Origin: Streptomyces lanatus
GTDB lineage: Bacteria; Actinomycetota; Actinomycetes; Streptomycetales; Streptomycetaceae
DNA: 64,000 bases
Assembly: GCF_014655715.1 (NCBI RefSeq)
Contig: NZ_BNBM01000025.1
Span: forward strand, 1 to 64,000
Direction: 5' to 3'
In this document: in pieces, positions 48,760-57,105 of the stretch
How positions within the stretch are numbered: position 1 is the stretch's first letter
Layout of the letters: each line of letters begins with the position of its first letter
Translations under genes and position numbers: made by a program
The notes under the pieces: model-generated
The model's input: only the letters and a program-made list of their open reading frames with translations
Database searches by the model: none
What the model was told of the DNA's origin: nothing

Positions 48760-49929
48760 TCACACCACGGCAGTCACGGTCCCCGCCCCGACCGTCCGAC
48801 CACCCTCACGAATGGCGAACCCGAGCCCCGGCTCCAAAGGAACCTCCCGCCCCAGCTCAACGGTCATCGTGACCGTCTCCCCGGGCCGAGCGACCCCCAC
48901 CTCACCGAGGTCGACGTCCCCGACGACATCCGCCGTACGGATGTAGAACTGCGGCCGATACCCGGTGGAGACCGGCGTGGACCGACCCCCTTCACGCGTC
49001 GACAGCACGTACACCTGCGCGGTGAACCGCCGCCGGGGCACCACACTCCCCGGCGCCGCGACGACATGCCCCCGCCGGACGGCGTCCCGCGGAACGCCCC
49101 GCAGCAGCAGCGCCACGTTGTCCCCGGCCTGCGCCTCGTCCATGGGCTTGCCGAAGGTCTCCAGACCGGTGACCACGGTCTCGACCTCCGCGCCGAGCAC
49201 TTCGACCCGGTCGCCCACCCGCACGGTGCCCCGCTCGACGGCCCCTGTGACGACGGTGCCTCGACCGGTGATGGTGAGCACGTTCTCCACGGACAGCAGG
49301 AACGGCGCGTCCACATACCGCTCCGGCATCGGAACGTAGGTGTCCACCGCGTCGAGCAGCGCCTCGATGGACGCCGTCCACTGGGGGTCGCCCTCCAGCG
49401 CCTTGAGCCCCGAGACCCGTACGACGGGCGCGGCGTCGCCGCCGTAGCCGTGCTGGGTGAGCAGGTCGCGGACCTCCAGCTCGACGAGGTCGATGAGCTC
49501 CTCGTCGCCCGCGTCGGCCTTGTTGAGGGCGACGACGATGTGGTCGACGCCCACCTGCCGGGCGAGCAGGACGTGTTCGGCGGTCTGCGGCATGATCCCG
49601 TCGAGCGCGGAGACGACGAGGATCGCCCCGTCGAGCTGCGCGGCGCCGGTGACCATGTTCTTGACGTAGTCGGCGTGGCCCGGCATGTCGACATGCGCGT
49701 AATGACGGGTGTCGGTCTCGTACTCGACGTGCGCGATGTTGATGGTGATGCCGCGCGCGGCCTCCTCCGGCGCCCGGTCGATGCGGTCGAAGGGCACGAA
49801 GGTGCCGGAGCCGCGCTCGGCGAGGACCTTGGTGATGGCGGCGGTCAGGGTGGTCTTGCCGTGGTCGACATGGCCCATGGTGCCGATGTTGAGATGCGGC
49901 TTGGTGCGCACGTATGCGGTCTTGGACAT
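48760..49929 (-). CDS. tuf3: Divergent elongation factor Tu (tuf3-type)
   Basis: 389 residues against about 397 for the main EF-Tu. GTPase motifs are intact: GHVDHGKT (19-26), RGITINIAHVEYET as switch I region, DMPGHAD with catalytic His85, and NKAD (136-139). The residue before PGH is Met where standard EF-Tu has Cys. Domain II and III are recognisable (VENVLTITGRGTVVTGAVERG, RPQFYIRTADVVGDV) but with many substitutions and small deletions. It matches the third EF-Tu described in several streptomycetes, tied to stress or elfamycin-type antibiotic tolerance. It stands alone, away from the str operon. ATG 49929 has AGGT upstream. Confidence 0.88.
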   Translation of the reverse strand: MSKTAYVRTKPHLNIGTMGHVDHGKTTLTAAITKVLAERGSGTFVPFDRIDRAPEEAARGITINIAHVEYETDTRHYAHVDMPGHADYVKNMVTGAAQLDGAILVVSALDGIMPQTAEHVLLARQVGVDHIVVALNKADAGDEELIDLVELEVRDLLTQHGYGGDAAPVVRVSGLKALEGDPQWTASIEALLDAVDTYVPMPERYVDAPFLLSVENVLTITGRGTVVTGAVERGTVRVGDRVEVLGAEVETVVTGLETFGKPMDEAQAGDNVALLLRGVPRDAVRRGHVVAAPGSVVPRRRFTAQVYVLSTREGGRSTPVSTGYRPQFYIRTADVVGDVDLGEVGVARPGETVTMTVELGREVPLEPGLGFAIREGGRTVGAGTVTAVV

Positions 49930-50182
49930 GGCTGTACCTCGAAGCCTCATAGCTGTGGATGGGGACCCCAAGGACTTGCCGACCCTCCCCCTGCGGGGTC
50001 CGCCGGACTTTCCGGAGAGGGTCAGCTTCGGGCGCCGTCGACTGTGGTCAGGAAGACCGGAACGGCAGCCTTCGGAGCATCCGCGACTGCGGATGCTGCG
50101 AGGACGAAGGCGTGCCGGAACATGACGTCGATCATTGCCGACGCTTTGCCCGACGTCGAATGGTTTTCAGCGGTACGGGACT
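49930..50182. promoter_or_regulatory. tuf3 upstream region
   Basis: 253 bp between two leftward genes. It contains a compound hairpin at 50068-50111 and otherwise no gene or repeat that I can see. Frames crossing it have shadow-like composition. Confidence 0.4.
50068..50111. terminator. Compound hairpin between the HEAT-repeat gene and tuf3
   Basis: Inner stem AGCATCCGC / GCGGATGCT with loop GACT, and outer arms GCCTTCG / CGAAGGC. It lies about 70 bp past the HEAT-repeat gene stop and 140 bp before tuf3; it may be a terminator or part of a tuf3 leader. Confidence 0.5.
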
Positions 50183-50905
50183 TCAGGCCCCGATGTTCTT
50201 CAAGGCCTCCCGCACCGACAGCGGCGCGAAGCGCCCCCGCTCCCCCGCCAGGAAGTCCCGTACGGCGTCCGCGTCCGTCTTGGCGTACTCGCGCAGGCAC
50301 CAGCCGATGGCCTTGCGGATGAAGAAGTCGGGGTGCCCGGACTGGCGCAGGCAGTAGGCGAAGAGGCGTCCGGTGTCGGTCTGTTCCTTGTAGCGCAGCT
50401 GATGGAGCAGGGCGGTGCGGGCGACCCACAGGTCGTCGTCCGCGATCCAGGCGTCCATGTCGGCCGTGAGCTTCGGATCGGCGGCGACGAGTCCGCCGAC
50501 GACATGGGCGGCGAGCAGGTCGACGGTGTCCCACCAGGGGACGGTGGTGATCAGATGCCGGGTCACCGGAAGGAAGCCGGAGGAGCAGCGGGTCACATGC
50601 CGGCGCAGATAGTCGACGGCGAAGTAGTGGTACTCGCGCTCCGGCAGTTCCCAGCAGCGCAGGGCGATGGCGGTGCAGTCGGCCTCGTCGGGGCGGGGCG
50701 TGCCCTGGAGGACGGTGCGGGACAGGGCGCGGCGGGCCGGGGTCGTCAGGCCGAGGAAGGGGGCCACGTCCTTCATGTACGCCCGCATGGACACGGCACG
50801 TTCGGGGTCGGCCGCCGGGCCGTACGCGGCGACGAGCCGCTCCAGCACCGTGTCGGCCAGGGCACTGCGCGGAACTTCCAGTGTTCCCGTACCTGTGACG
50901 CCCAT
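50183..50905 (-). CDS. DNA alkylation repair-like (HEAT-repeat) protein
   Basis: 240 residues, AlkD-type superhelical fold. Runs typical of the family are YMKDVAPFLGLTTPARRAL, ALRCWELPEREYHYFAVDYL, VPWWDTVDLLAAHVVG and SGHPDFFIRKAIGWCLREYAK. Family members excise N3- or N7-alkylated bases or other bulky lesions without base flipping. The Trp, Asp and Arg residues of the AlkD groove appear kept (WWDTVD; FFIRKAIGW). ATG 50905 is 7 nt after TATGGT. Divergent from the TVP38-like gene with a 49-bp gap. Confidence 0.85.
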   Translation of the reverse strand: MGVTGTGTLEVPRSALADTVLERLVAAYGPAADPERAVSMRAYMKDVAPFLGLTTPARRALSRTVLQGTPRPDEADCTAIALRCWELPEREYHYFAVDYLRRHVTRCSSGFLPVTRHLITTVPWWDTVDLLAAHVVGGLVAADPKLTADMDAWIADDDLWVARTALLHQLRYKEQTDTGRLFAYCLRQSGHPDFFIRKAIGWCLREYAKTDADAVRDFLAGERGRFAPLSVREALKNIGA

Positions 50906-50954
50906 GAGACGAACCATACGGCGATCACACATGTTCGTCGGTTACTGTCGCCGA

Positions 50955-51722
50955 ATGCTCGATGCCACCACCCGCTCTGGGGGCACCGCAACGGCCTCGT
51001 CGGAGGCCGCCGCCACGGAGCTCACCGTCCCCGTGACCGCCCCGGCGAACTTTGCCGTGCGCTGCACGAGAGTGCTGCGCTCGCCCTGGTCACGGCTGTC
51101 CCTGCTGCTGGTCCTGCTCGCGGCCGCCGCTGCGTCCGTCCTGCTCTTCGAGCCGCACAAGCTCCTGGCGAACGGCTGGCCGCCCCAGGTCGGCGGGCCG
51201 GTGGCGCTGGTGGTGTTCGCCGTTGCGTACGGGGTGATCACGGTGGCCTTCGTGCCACGGCCGCTGCTGAATCTCGCGGCGGGTGCGCTCTTCGGTTCGG
51301 AGCTGGGTATCGCCGCGGCCATGGTGGGCACCGTGCTCGGGGCCGGGATCGCCTTCGCGCTCGGCCGGATGCTCGGGCAGGACGCGCTGCGCCCGCTGCT
51401 GCGCGGGCGGCTGCTCAAGGCCGCGGACAACCAGTTCAGCAAGCACGGTTTCCGGTCGATGCTGGCGGTGCGGCTGTTCCCGGGGGTGCCGTTCTGGGCC
51501 GCGAACTACGCCGCCGCCGTCTCCCGTATGGGCTACTTCCCCTTCCTGCTGGCCACGGCGCTCGGGTCGATCCCGAACATCGCCGCGTATGTCGTCGCCG
51601 GTGCCCGGGCCTCGTCTCCGACGTCCCCGGTGTTCCTGATCGCGGTGGCCGCGATCGCGCTGCCCGCGCTGGCAGGGGCGGTGGTGGCCTGGCGCAAGCG
51701 CCACCACCTGCGGCGCCGCTGA
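50955..51722 (+). CDS. TVP38/TMEM64-family membrane protein
   Basis: 255 residues with a Thr/Ala-rich N-terminus and about five membrane segments. The VTT domain shows VPRPLLNLAAGALFGSELG, ALGRMLGQDALRPLL and RLFPGVPFWAANYAAAVS. Related to DedA proteins; probable membrane-lipid role. ATG 50955 lies exactly 6 nt after TACTGT, giving a leaderless reading; an in-frame ATG at 50931 is the alternative. Convergent with the thiolase gene (20-bp gap). Confidence 0.82.
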   Translation: MLDATTRSGGTATASSEAAATELTVPVTAPANFAVRCTRVLRSPWSRLSLLLVLLAAAAASVLLFEPHKLLANGWPPQVGGPVALVVFAVAYGVITVAFVPRPLLNLAAGALFGSELGIAAAMVGTVLGAGIAFALGRMLGQDALRPLLRGRLLKAADNQFSKHGFRSMLAVRLFPGVPFWAANYAAAVSRMGYFPFLLATALGSIPNIAAYVVAGARASSPTSPVFLIAVAAIALPALAGAVVAWRKRHHLRRR

Positions 51723-51742
51723 GCGGATCGGGACCAGTTCCC

Positions 51743-52915
51743 CTATCGGACCGACTCGATGATCATCGCGTTGGCCAGGCCGCCCGCCTCGCACATCGTC
51801 TGCAGTGCGTAGCGGGCGCCGCGCTCACGCATCGCGTGCACCAGGGTCGTCGTCAGCCGGGTGCCGCTCGCGCCGAGCGGGTGGCCGATCGCGATCGCGC
51901 CGCCGTGCACATTGACCTTGCCGAGGTCGGCGCCGGTCTCCTGCTGCCAGGCGAGGACGACGCTGGAGAAGGCCTCGTTGACCTCGAACAGATCGATGTC
52001 GGCGAGGGACAGCGACGCCCTGCGCAGCACCTTCTCGGTCGCCGGGATGACTCCGGTGAGCATGAGGATCGGGTCGGAGCCGGTGACGGCGAAGCTGTGC
52101 AGCCGGGCGAGCGGGCGCAGGCCCAGGCGGGCCGCCGTCTCGCTGGAGGTGATCAGCACGGCGGAGGCGCCGTCGTTGATGGGGCTGGCGTTGCCCGCGG
52201 TGACGTTCCACTCGATCTGCGGGAAGCGCTCGGCGAACGCCGGGTCGTGGTAGGCGGGCCTGAGTCCGGCGAGGATCTCGGGAGTGCTGCCCGGACGTAC
52301 GCACTCGTCGCGCGAGACGCCGTCCAGGGGCGCCACCTCGGCGTCGAACAGGCCCTGCTCCCAGGCGGCGGCAGCCTTGTGGTGCGAGGAGACGGCGAAC
52401 GCGTCCATCTGCTCCCGGGTGATCGACCACTTGGCGGCGATCAGCTCGGCGCTGATGCCCTGCGGGACGAGCCCCTCCGGGTAGCGCTCGGCGATGCCGG
52501 GGCCGAAGGGGTCCTTGTCGGGCGGCACGTTCGACCACATCGGCACCCGGCTCATCGACTCGACGCCGCACGCGACGACCATGTCGTACGCCCCCGACAT
52601 CACGCCCTGGGCCGCGAAGTGCACGGCCTGTTGGGAGGAGCCGCACTGGCGGTCCACGGTGGTCGCCGGGACCGTCTCCGGGAAGCCCGCCGACAGGGCG
52701 GCGTAGCGGGTGGTGTTCATGGCCTGCTCGCCGACCTGGTCGACGGTGCCGCCGATGACGTCGTCGATCAGCGCCGGGTCGACGCCCGTGCGCTCGACGA
52801 GGGTGCGCAGGGTGTGGGCGAGTAGCTGGACGGGGTGGATGTGGGCCAGGGAGCCGTTCGGCTTGCCCTTGCCTATCGGGGTGCGTACGGCTTCGACGAT
52901 GACTGCGTCACGCAT
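51743..52915 (-). CDS. Acetyl-CoA acyltransferase (thiolase)
   Basis: 390 residues. The acyl-accepting Cys91 is in DRQCGSSQ, the histidine in GGAIAIGHPLGASG, and the second catalytic cysteine in TMCEAGGLANAM. NEAFSSVVLAW carries the conserved NEAF. It performs thiolytic cleavage of 3-ketoacyl-CoA or the reverse condensation; whether catabolic (FadA) or specialised cannot be decided. It is divergent from an HxlR regulator, and 20-bp direct repeats lie between them, so regulation by that protein is likely. Confidence 0.9.
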   Translation of the reverse strand: MRDAVIVEAVRTPIGKGKPNGSLAHIHPVQLLAHTLRTLVERTGVDPALIDDVIGGTVDQVGEQAMNTTRYAALSAGFPETVPATTVDRQCGSSQQAVHFAAQGVMSGAYDMVVACGVESMSRVPMWSNVPPDKDPFGPGIAERYPEGLVPQGISAELIAAKWSITREQMDAFAVSSHHKAAAAWEQGLFDAEVAPLDGVSRDECVRPGSTPEILAGLRPAYHDPAFAERFPQIEWNVTAGNASPINDGASAVLITSSETAARLGLRPLARLHSFAVTGSDPILMLTGVIPATEKVLRRASLSLADIDLFEVNEAFSSVVLAWQQETGADLGKVNVHGGAIAIGHPLGASGTRLTTTLVHAMRERGARYALQTMCEAGGLANAMIIESVR

Positions 52916-52942
52916 GGTGCGGGCCTCCGCGATTACCGGTGA

Positions 52943-53017
52943 GTAGGAAATCTGGACTCACCATAGCTCGCAGGGTTGGAAAATCAAACCCACCTGAGTT
53001 GGAAAGTCGAACCCACC
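52943..53017. promoter_or_regulatory. Direct-repeat operator between thiolase and HxlR genes
   Basis: Two 20-bp units, GTTGGAAAATCAAACCCACC (52975-52994) and GTTGGAAAGTCGAACCCACC (52998-53017), are spaced 23 bp apart with 2 differences. A third, degenerate copy GTAGGAAATCTGGACTCACC is at 52943-52962, next to the thiolase start. Each unit has inverted GGGTT/AACCC ends. Confidence 0.7.
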
Positions 53018-53043
53018 CGAAGCAGCCCCCTAAACTGAGCGGC

Positions 53044-53514
53044 ATGGCCGCCCCCAAAGACCCCCGCCCCTGTTCCATCGCCGACGCCCTGGCGCTCGTC
53101 GGCGAGAAGTACTCCCTGCTCGTCCTGCGCGAGGTGTGCCTGGGCAACGGCCGCTTCGACCAGCTCGTGCGCAACATCGGCGCCCCGCGCGACATCCTGG
53201 CCACCCGGCTGCGCCGTCTCGTCGACGCCAGGATCCTGACCAAGCGCGCCTACAGCGAGCGCCCGCAGCGCTTCGAGTACCGGCCCACCGAGGCGGGTCT
53301 GGAACTGGAGCCGGTCCTGATGACCCTCATGACGTGGGGCGACCGCCATCTGCGCGGGGACGAAGACCGCCCCATGGTGATCGAGCACAGCTGCGGCAAT
53401 GAACTGGTCCCGGTCGTCACCTGCCGGGCCTGCGGCGACCCGGTGAGCCATGAGGACCTCACGGCGCACCCTCAGGTGCCGGGTTGGTCGGTGGCGGGAC
53501 CGACGGCGGCCTGA
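53044..53514 (+). CDS. HxlR-family transcriptional regulator
   Basis: 156 residues. The HxlR signature starts CSIADALALVGEKYSLLVLREV with Cys10, then FDQLVRNIGAPRDILATRLRRL as recognition region and YRPTEAGLELEPVLMTLMTWGDRH. The C-terminal 40 residues carry a CxxC and additional cysteine (VVTCRACGDPVS), a possible metal or redox site. ATG 53044 is 7 nt after TAAACT. Divergent from the thiolase gene with repeat operators between; it probably controls both. Confidence 0.88.
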   Translation: MAAPKDPRPCSIADALALVGEKYSLLVLREVCLGNGRFDQLVRNIGAPRDILATRLRRLVDARILTKRAYSERPQRFEYRPTEAGLELEPVLMTLMTWGDRHLRGDEDRPMVIEHSCGNELVPVVTCRACGDPVSHEDLTAHPQVPGWSVAGPTAA

Positions 53515-53536
53515 TCCGGACCGGCCGGGCCCGCGT

Positions 53537-54463
53537 TCACCAGGGGTGCGTCCGCAGGTACTTGGCGATCTCCTCCTGCTCCCACGTCCCGTCGGCCACG
53601 ACGACCCGGTAGCGGCGGGTGAGGGTGGCGCCCGGCGCCAGCACCAGCTCGTCGTGGAACGCCCAGGACGGGGCCACACCCGCGAAGGGCTCGTTGCGTA
53701 CGAACCAGTGGGCGGGATGGGCGCCCCGGTCACCGGCGTGGTCGTTCTCAGGCGCGTGCGCGAAGACGAGGGTGGCGTAGCCGTCGCTGCCGTCGTGCTC
53801 GCCGGCGTAGGCGAGCCAGGGCGCCTGTCCGCCCATCAGGCCGGGGCCCTCGGCATCCGACGCGAGGATCCGGCCGCCCTGGAAGGCACGTGGGCCGCGC
53901 CAGAACAGGCCCGTGTAACCGGCCATCTCACGCCCGGCGGTGGTGGGGCTGCCGAACCGCAGCGGCTCCTCGCGCCGGTTGGTCACGGCGCTCGTCCAGG
54001 TCAGCGCCCATGAGCCGGACTCCGCCTCCACGTCGTGCACCTCGATCCGGCGCCGCTCCTCGGCCCACAGCTCACCGCCGTGGGGATGCCAGGTCAGCCG
54101 CTCGGCGATGACGACCCGGTCGCCGTCCGAGGAGACCTCGTCGAAGGCGAGGTGCGCCATCGACCCGACGCGCTCGGGGAGTTCGAGATACCCCTCACCG
54201 TGGACGTAGCTGTTGCCGCCCCACAGATTCGCCCCCGACAGATGCGAGGCCGTCAGCGAGAGGCCCTTGTGCCAGCGGTGGTCGTTGGGCCGGTAGTCGG
54301 TGACGACGTCGCCGGCGAGGGTGCGCATCGGGTGGATGTACGGCTTCGGGGCCTCCCAGGCGGCCTCCGGCCGGTAGACGTAGGCGAGCAGCTCGACGCC
54401 GGTGACCGGCTCGGTCACCGTGATGCGGTCGCCGTACGCGTGGACGATGCGCAGCCCGCTCAC
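53537..54463 (-). CDS. PmoA-family (DUF6807) protein
   Basis: 308 residues, all-beta. Typical runs are YIHPMRTLAGDVVTDYRPND, HRWHKGLSLTASHLSGANLW and GYTGLFWRGPRAFQGG. The family name comes from a misapplied link to methane monooxygenase; members accompany sugar oxidoreductases and their reaction is unknown. GTG 54463 overlaps the stop of the oxidoreductase gene (GTGA), so the two proteins are made together. Conserved His-Arg-Trp-His and glycine-rich segments suggest a carbohydrate-binding pocket. Confidence 0.8.
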   Translation of the reverse strand: MSGLRIVHAYGDRITVTEPVTGVELLAYVYRPEAAWEAPKPYIHPMRTLAGDVVTDYRPNDHRWHKGLSLTASHLSGANLWGGNSYVHGEGYLELPERVGSMAHLAFDEVSSDGDRVVIAERLTWHPHGGELWAEERRRIEVHDVEAESGSWALTWTSAVTNRREEPLRFGSPTTAGREMAGYTGLFWRGPRAFQGGRILASDAEGPGLMGGQAPWLAYAGEHDGSDGYATLVFAHAPENDHAGDRGAHPAHWFVRNEPFAGVAPSWAFHDELVLAPGATLTRRYRVVVADGTWEQEEIAKYLRTHPW

Positions 54464-55605
54464 GCGCCCGCCTCCTCGGGGGCCCATCCGGGCGTGCCTC
54501 CGTGCATGGCCGTATAGAAGGGGTCGCCGGGGCCGATCTCCCCCGCCCGGACCGTCGCGTCCGTGAACGCCGACTTGTACAGCGCGGCGATCAGCTCCAG
54601 GCTCGTCCGCCCGTCAGCGCCGCTGCTGCGCGGACGCTCCCCGGCGCGCATGCTCGCGACCAGTTCCCGCAGCTGCGCCAGATGCGAACTGGGCACGTCC
54701 GCGCCGAAGTCCTGCCAGGCGGCGGCCTCGGCGTCGGGCACATCGCGGGCCGGGGTGATGCGCCAGCTGTCGTTGCGGTGGCCGTAGAGGTGGGTCAGTT
54801 CGACGGTGGCGCGCTCGCAGTCGACGCGGATGCGGCTGACCTCGTCGGGGCTGAGCACGCTGTTCACGACGGTCGCCATCGCACCGTTCGCGAAGCGCAC
54901 CAGGGCGGTCGAGACGTCCTCCGTCTCGACGTCGTGCACCAGCCGGCCCGCCATGGCGCGGACCTCGCTCCACGGACCGAGCAGATCCAGCAGCAGATCC
55001 ATCTGATGGATGCCGTGCCCCATCGCGGGACCGCCGCCCTCGGTCCGCCAGCGACCTCGCCAGGGCACGGCGTAGTAGGCGGTGTCGCGGTACCAGGTGG
55101 TCTGGCAGTGCGCGACGAGCGGCCGCCCCATGGCCCGCTCGGCGAGCAGCCGCCGTACATGCCGGGTGCCGGAGCCGAAGCGGTGCTGGAAGACGATCGA
55201 GGCGTACGGCCCGCCCTCCTTGCCCTCCTCCGCCTCGATGGCGTCGAAGTCGGCGAGGGTCGGCACCGGAGGCTTCTCGCACCACACCCAGGCACCGGCG
55301 CGCAGCGCCGCGACGGTCTGGTCGCGGTGCAGGGTGGGCGGTGTGCAGATGACGACCAGGTCGGGCCGCTCCTCGGCGAGCATCCGGTCGAGGTCGGTGT
55401 AGCCGCGCAGCGCTCCGCCGGCCTCCTCGCGGAAGGACTCGACAGACGCCGCGTCGATGTCGACGGCGGCGACGAGCTCCGTCTCGCCCTCCTCGGCCAG
55501 TGCGGCGACTGCGGGCAGATGCGAGTCGCGGGCGATGGCGCCGGTGCCGATCACGGCGACCCTGATACGGCGGCCGGTGAGCGGAGCGGTCTCGGATGCG
55601 GCCAT
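54460..55605 (-). CDS. Gfo/Idh/MocA-family sugar oxidoreductase
   Basis: 381 residues. An NAD(P) Rossmann domain (RVAVIGTGAIARDSHLPAVAA), the catalytic lysine in VWCEKPPVPTLADFD, and the C-terminal alpha/beta domain with GHGIHQMDLLLDLLGPW containing the conserved histidine. It oxidises or reduces a sugar or inositol-like compound; substrate unknown. ATG 55605. It leads a two-gene operon with the PmoA-type gene. A 27-bp imperfect palindrome of LacI type is 90 bp upstream, so it is probably a carbohydrate-induced pair. Confidence 0.9.
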   Translation of the reverse strand: MAASETAPLTGRRIRVAVIGTGAIARDSHLPAVAALAEEGETELVAAVDIDAASVESFREEAGGALRGYTDLDRMLAEERPDLVVICTPPTLHRDQTVAALRAGAWVWCEKPPVPTLADFDAIEAEEGKEGGPYASIVFQHRFGSGTRHVRRLLAERAMGRPLVAHCQTTWYRDTAYYAVPWRGRWRTEGGGPAMGHGIHQMDLLLDLLGPWSEVRAMAGRLVHDVETEDVSTALVRFANGAMATVVNSVLSPDEVSRIRVDCERATVELTHLYGHRNDSWRITPARDVPDAEAAAWQDFGADVPSSHLAQLRELVASMRAGERPRSSGADGRTSLELIAALYKSAFTDATVRAGEIGPGDPFYTAMHGGTPGWAPEEAGA

Positions 55606-55908
55606 GGTTGTGATCGGACTCCTCCGGGACGGACGCGGCCGCTGTCACTGGCATGGACATGGACAGAGACAAGGACAGCAAGCTCGACAGCAAGCGCTTT
55701 CGGTTCGCTGAAACGTAAGCGTCGGCCCCACCGCAGGTCAACACCGGTTCCGCCGAGGCCGGCGCTCGGCTGCCGAACCCCCTGTGCCGGAGCTGTCATC
55801 GCGGGACGCTACGCTGCCCCTCGACACCCGCGATCACTGATCACTGCGCCGCCGACGCGGTGTCCCCATCACCCCTTGCCACGATCAGCACTTGGACTCC
55901 GTAACTTC
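55606..55908. promoter_or_regulatory. Divergent region, oxidoreductase / uppP
   Basis: 303 bp without a gene. It has the LacI-like palindrome at 55695-55721 and a purine-rich run of GACA-type short repeats at about 55651-55690. I see no convincing promoter for uppP. Confidence 0.45.
55695..55721. promoter_or_regulatory. LacI-type operator upstream of the oxidoreductase operon
   Basis: Arms CGCTTTCGGTT and AAACGTAAGCG (9 of 11 positions symmetrical) around CGCTG. The core resembles LacI-family sites with CG-rich centres and TTTC/GAAA flanks. No lacI gene is in the window. Confidence 0.5.
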
Positions 55909-56784
55909 ATGTCTTGGTTTGAATCCCTCATCCTCGGACTCGTCCAGGGGCTGACCGAGTTCCTCCCCGTGTCCTCCAGCGCGCACCTGCGGCTGACCGC
56001 GGCGTTCTCGGGCTGGGAGGACCCTGGTGCGGCCTTCACCGCGATCACTCAGATCGGCACGGAGGCCGCGGTGCTGATCTACTTCCGCAAGGACATCGGG
56101 CGGATCATCGCGGCGTGGCTGAAGTCGCTGACCAACAAGGAGATGCGCCGGGACCACGACGCCCAGATGGGCTGGCTGGTCATCGTCGGCTCGATCCCGA
56201 TCGGTGTGCTCGGTCTGACGCTCAAGGACCAGATCGAGGGCCCCTTCCGTGACCTGCGCATCACCGCGACGATGCTGATCGTCGTCGGCATCATCATCGG
56301 CGTCGCCGACCGGCTGGCGGCCCGCGACGAGACGGGCGGGCGGCACCGGGCGGCCAAGCAGCGCAAGTCGCTGGAGAGCCTGAACGTGAAGGACGGCCTG
56401 GTCTTCGGCCTCTGCCAGTCCGCGGCGCTCATCCCCGGAGTCTCCCGCTCCGGCGCCACCATCAGCGGCGGCCTCTTCATGGGCTACCAGCGCGAGGCCG
56501 CGGCCCGCTACTCCTTCCTCCTCGCGATCCCCGCCGTCCTCGCCTCCGGCCTCTTCGAGCTCAAGGACGCGATGGAGAGCGACCATGTCTCGTGGGGCCC
56601 GACGATCTTCGCCACGGTCATCGCCTTCGCGACCGGCTACGCGGTCATCGCGTGGTTCATGAAGTACATCTCGACCAAGAGCTTCATGCCGTTCGTCTGG
56701 TACCGGATCGCGCTCGGCATCGTCATCATCGTCCTGGTCACGGCGGGCGTCCTGAGCCCGCATGCCGCGGAGTCGGCGGGCTGA
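55909..56784 (+). CDS. uppP: Undecaprenyl-diphosphatase
   Basis: 291 residues, about eight membrane segments. It dephosphorylates undecaprenyl pyrophosphate to recycle the lipid carrier for peptidoglycan. The family motifs are LGLVQGLTEFLPVSSSAHL near the N-terminus with the catalytic Glu/Ser, and LIPGVSRSGATISGGL in the middle with the essential Arg. FMPFVWYRIALGI is the usual C-terminal run. ATG 55909 has no clear ribosome site. Loss of the carrier phosphatase is linked to bacitracin sensitivity in other bacteria. Confidence 0.94.
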   Translation: MSWFESLILGLVQGLTEFLPVSSSAHLRLTAAFSGWEDPGAAFTAITQIGTEAAVLIYFRKDIGRIIAAWLKSLTNKEMRRDHDAQMGWLVIVGSIPIGVLGLTLKDQIEGPFRDLRITATMLIVVGIIIGVADRLAARDETGGRHRAAKQRKSLESLNVKDGLVFGLCQSAALIPGVSRSGATISGGLFMGYQREAAARYSFLLAIPAVLASGLFELKDAMESDHVSWGPTIFATVIAFATGYAVIAWFMKYISTKSFMPFVWYRIALGIVIIVLVTAGVLSPHAAESAG

Positions 56785-56912
56785 CGCACCTGACCGGCGA
56801 GTCAGCAAGGACGCTCGCCGAAACCTCTCCCCGGAAATCCGTGACCAATCACATACGTTGTGCGTAGCCGTCCGGTAGCGCGCTGTCAGTCCTTGCCCCT
56901 AGGCTTGTCCGC

Positions 56913-57092
56913 ATGTCCCCCCATTCCTTAGGCCCTGGTTCCGTGCGGTCTGCTGCCGAGGTGAACGAGGAGATCCGTGCCCTGTGGCTGCGCGCGGGCG
57001 GCTCGTTGTCCGCTCAGGAGCGCGCGGAGTACGAGCTGTTGGTGGTCGAGTGGGCAGCCGCCATCCGCGGCGAGATCATCGAGGCCGCTTGA
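56913..57092 (+). CDS. Conserved-looking 59-residue hypothetical protein
   Basis: 59 codons from ATG 56913 to TGA 57092. The start is supported by a -10 box TAGGCT 7 nt upstream, giving a leaderless mRNA. Composition has the GC-rich third positions of real Streptomyces genes. The helical sequence includes EVNEEIRALWLRAGG and AQERAEYELLVVEWAAA, suggesting a two-helix hairpin. No signal peptide or metal motif. Tail-to-tail with the VOC gene. Function unknown. Confidence 0.7.
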   Translation: MSPHSLGPGSVRSAAEVNEEIRALWLRAGGSLSAQERAEYELLVVEWAAAIRGEIIEAA

Positions 57093-57105
57093 AGAGACCC
57101 TTCGC

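Noticed and set aside
50135..52825. Long rightward open frame of about 896 codons across the HEAT-repeat, TVP38 and thiolase genes
   Set aside because: It crosses three well-supported genes on both strands; high GC makes such long false frames common.
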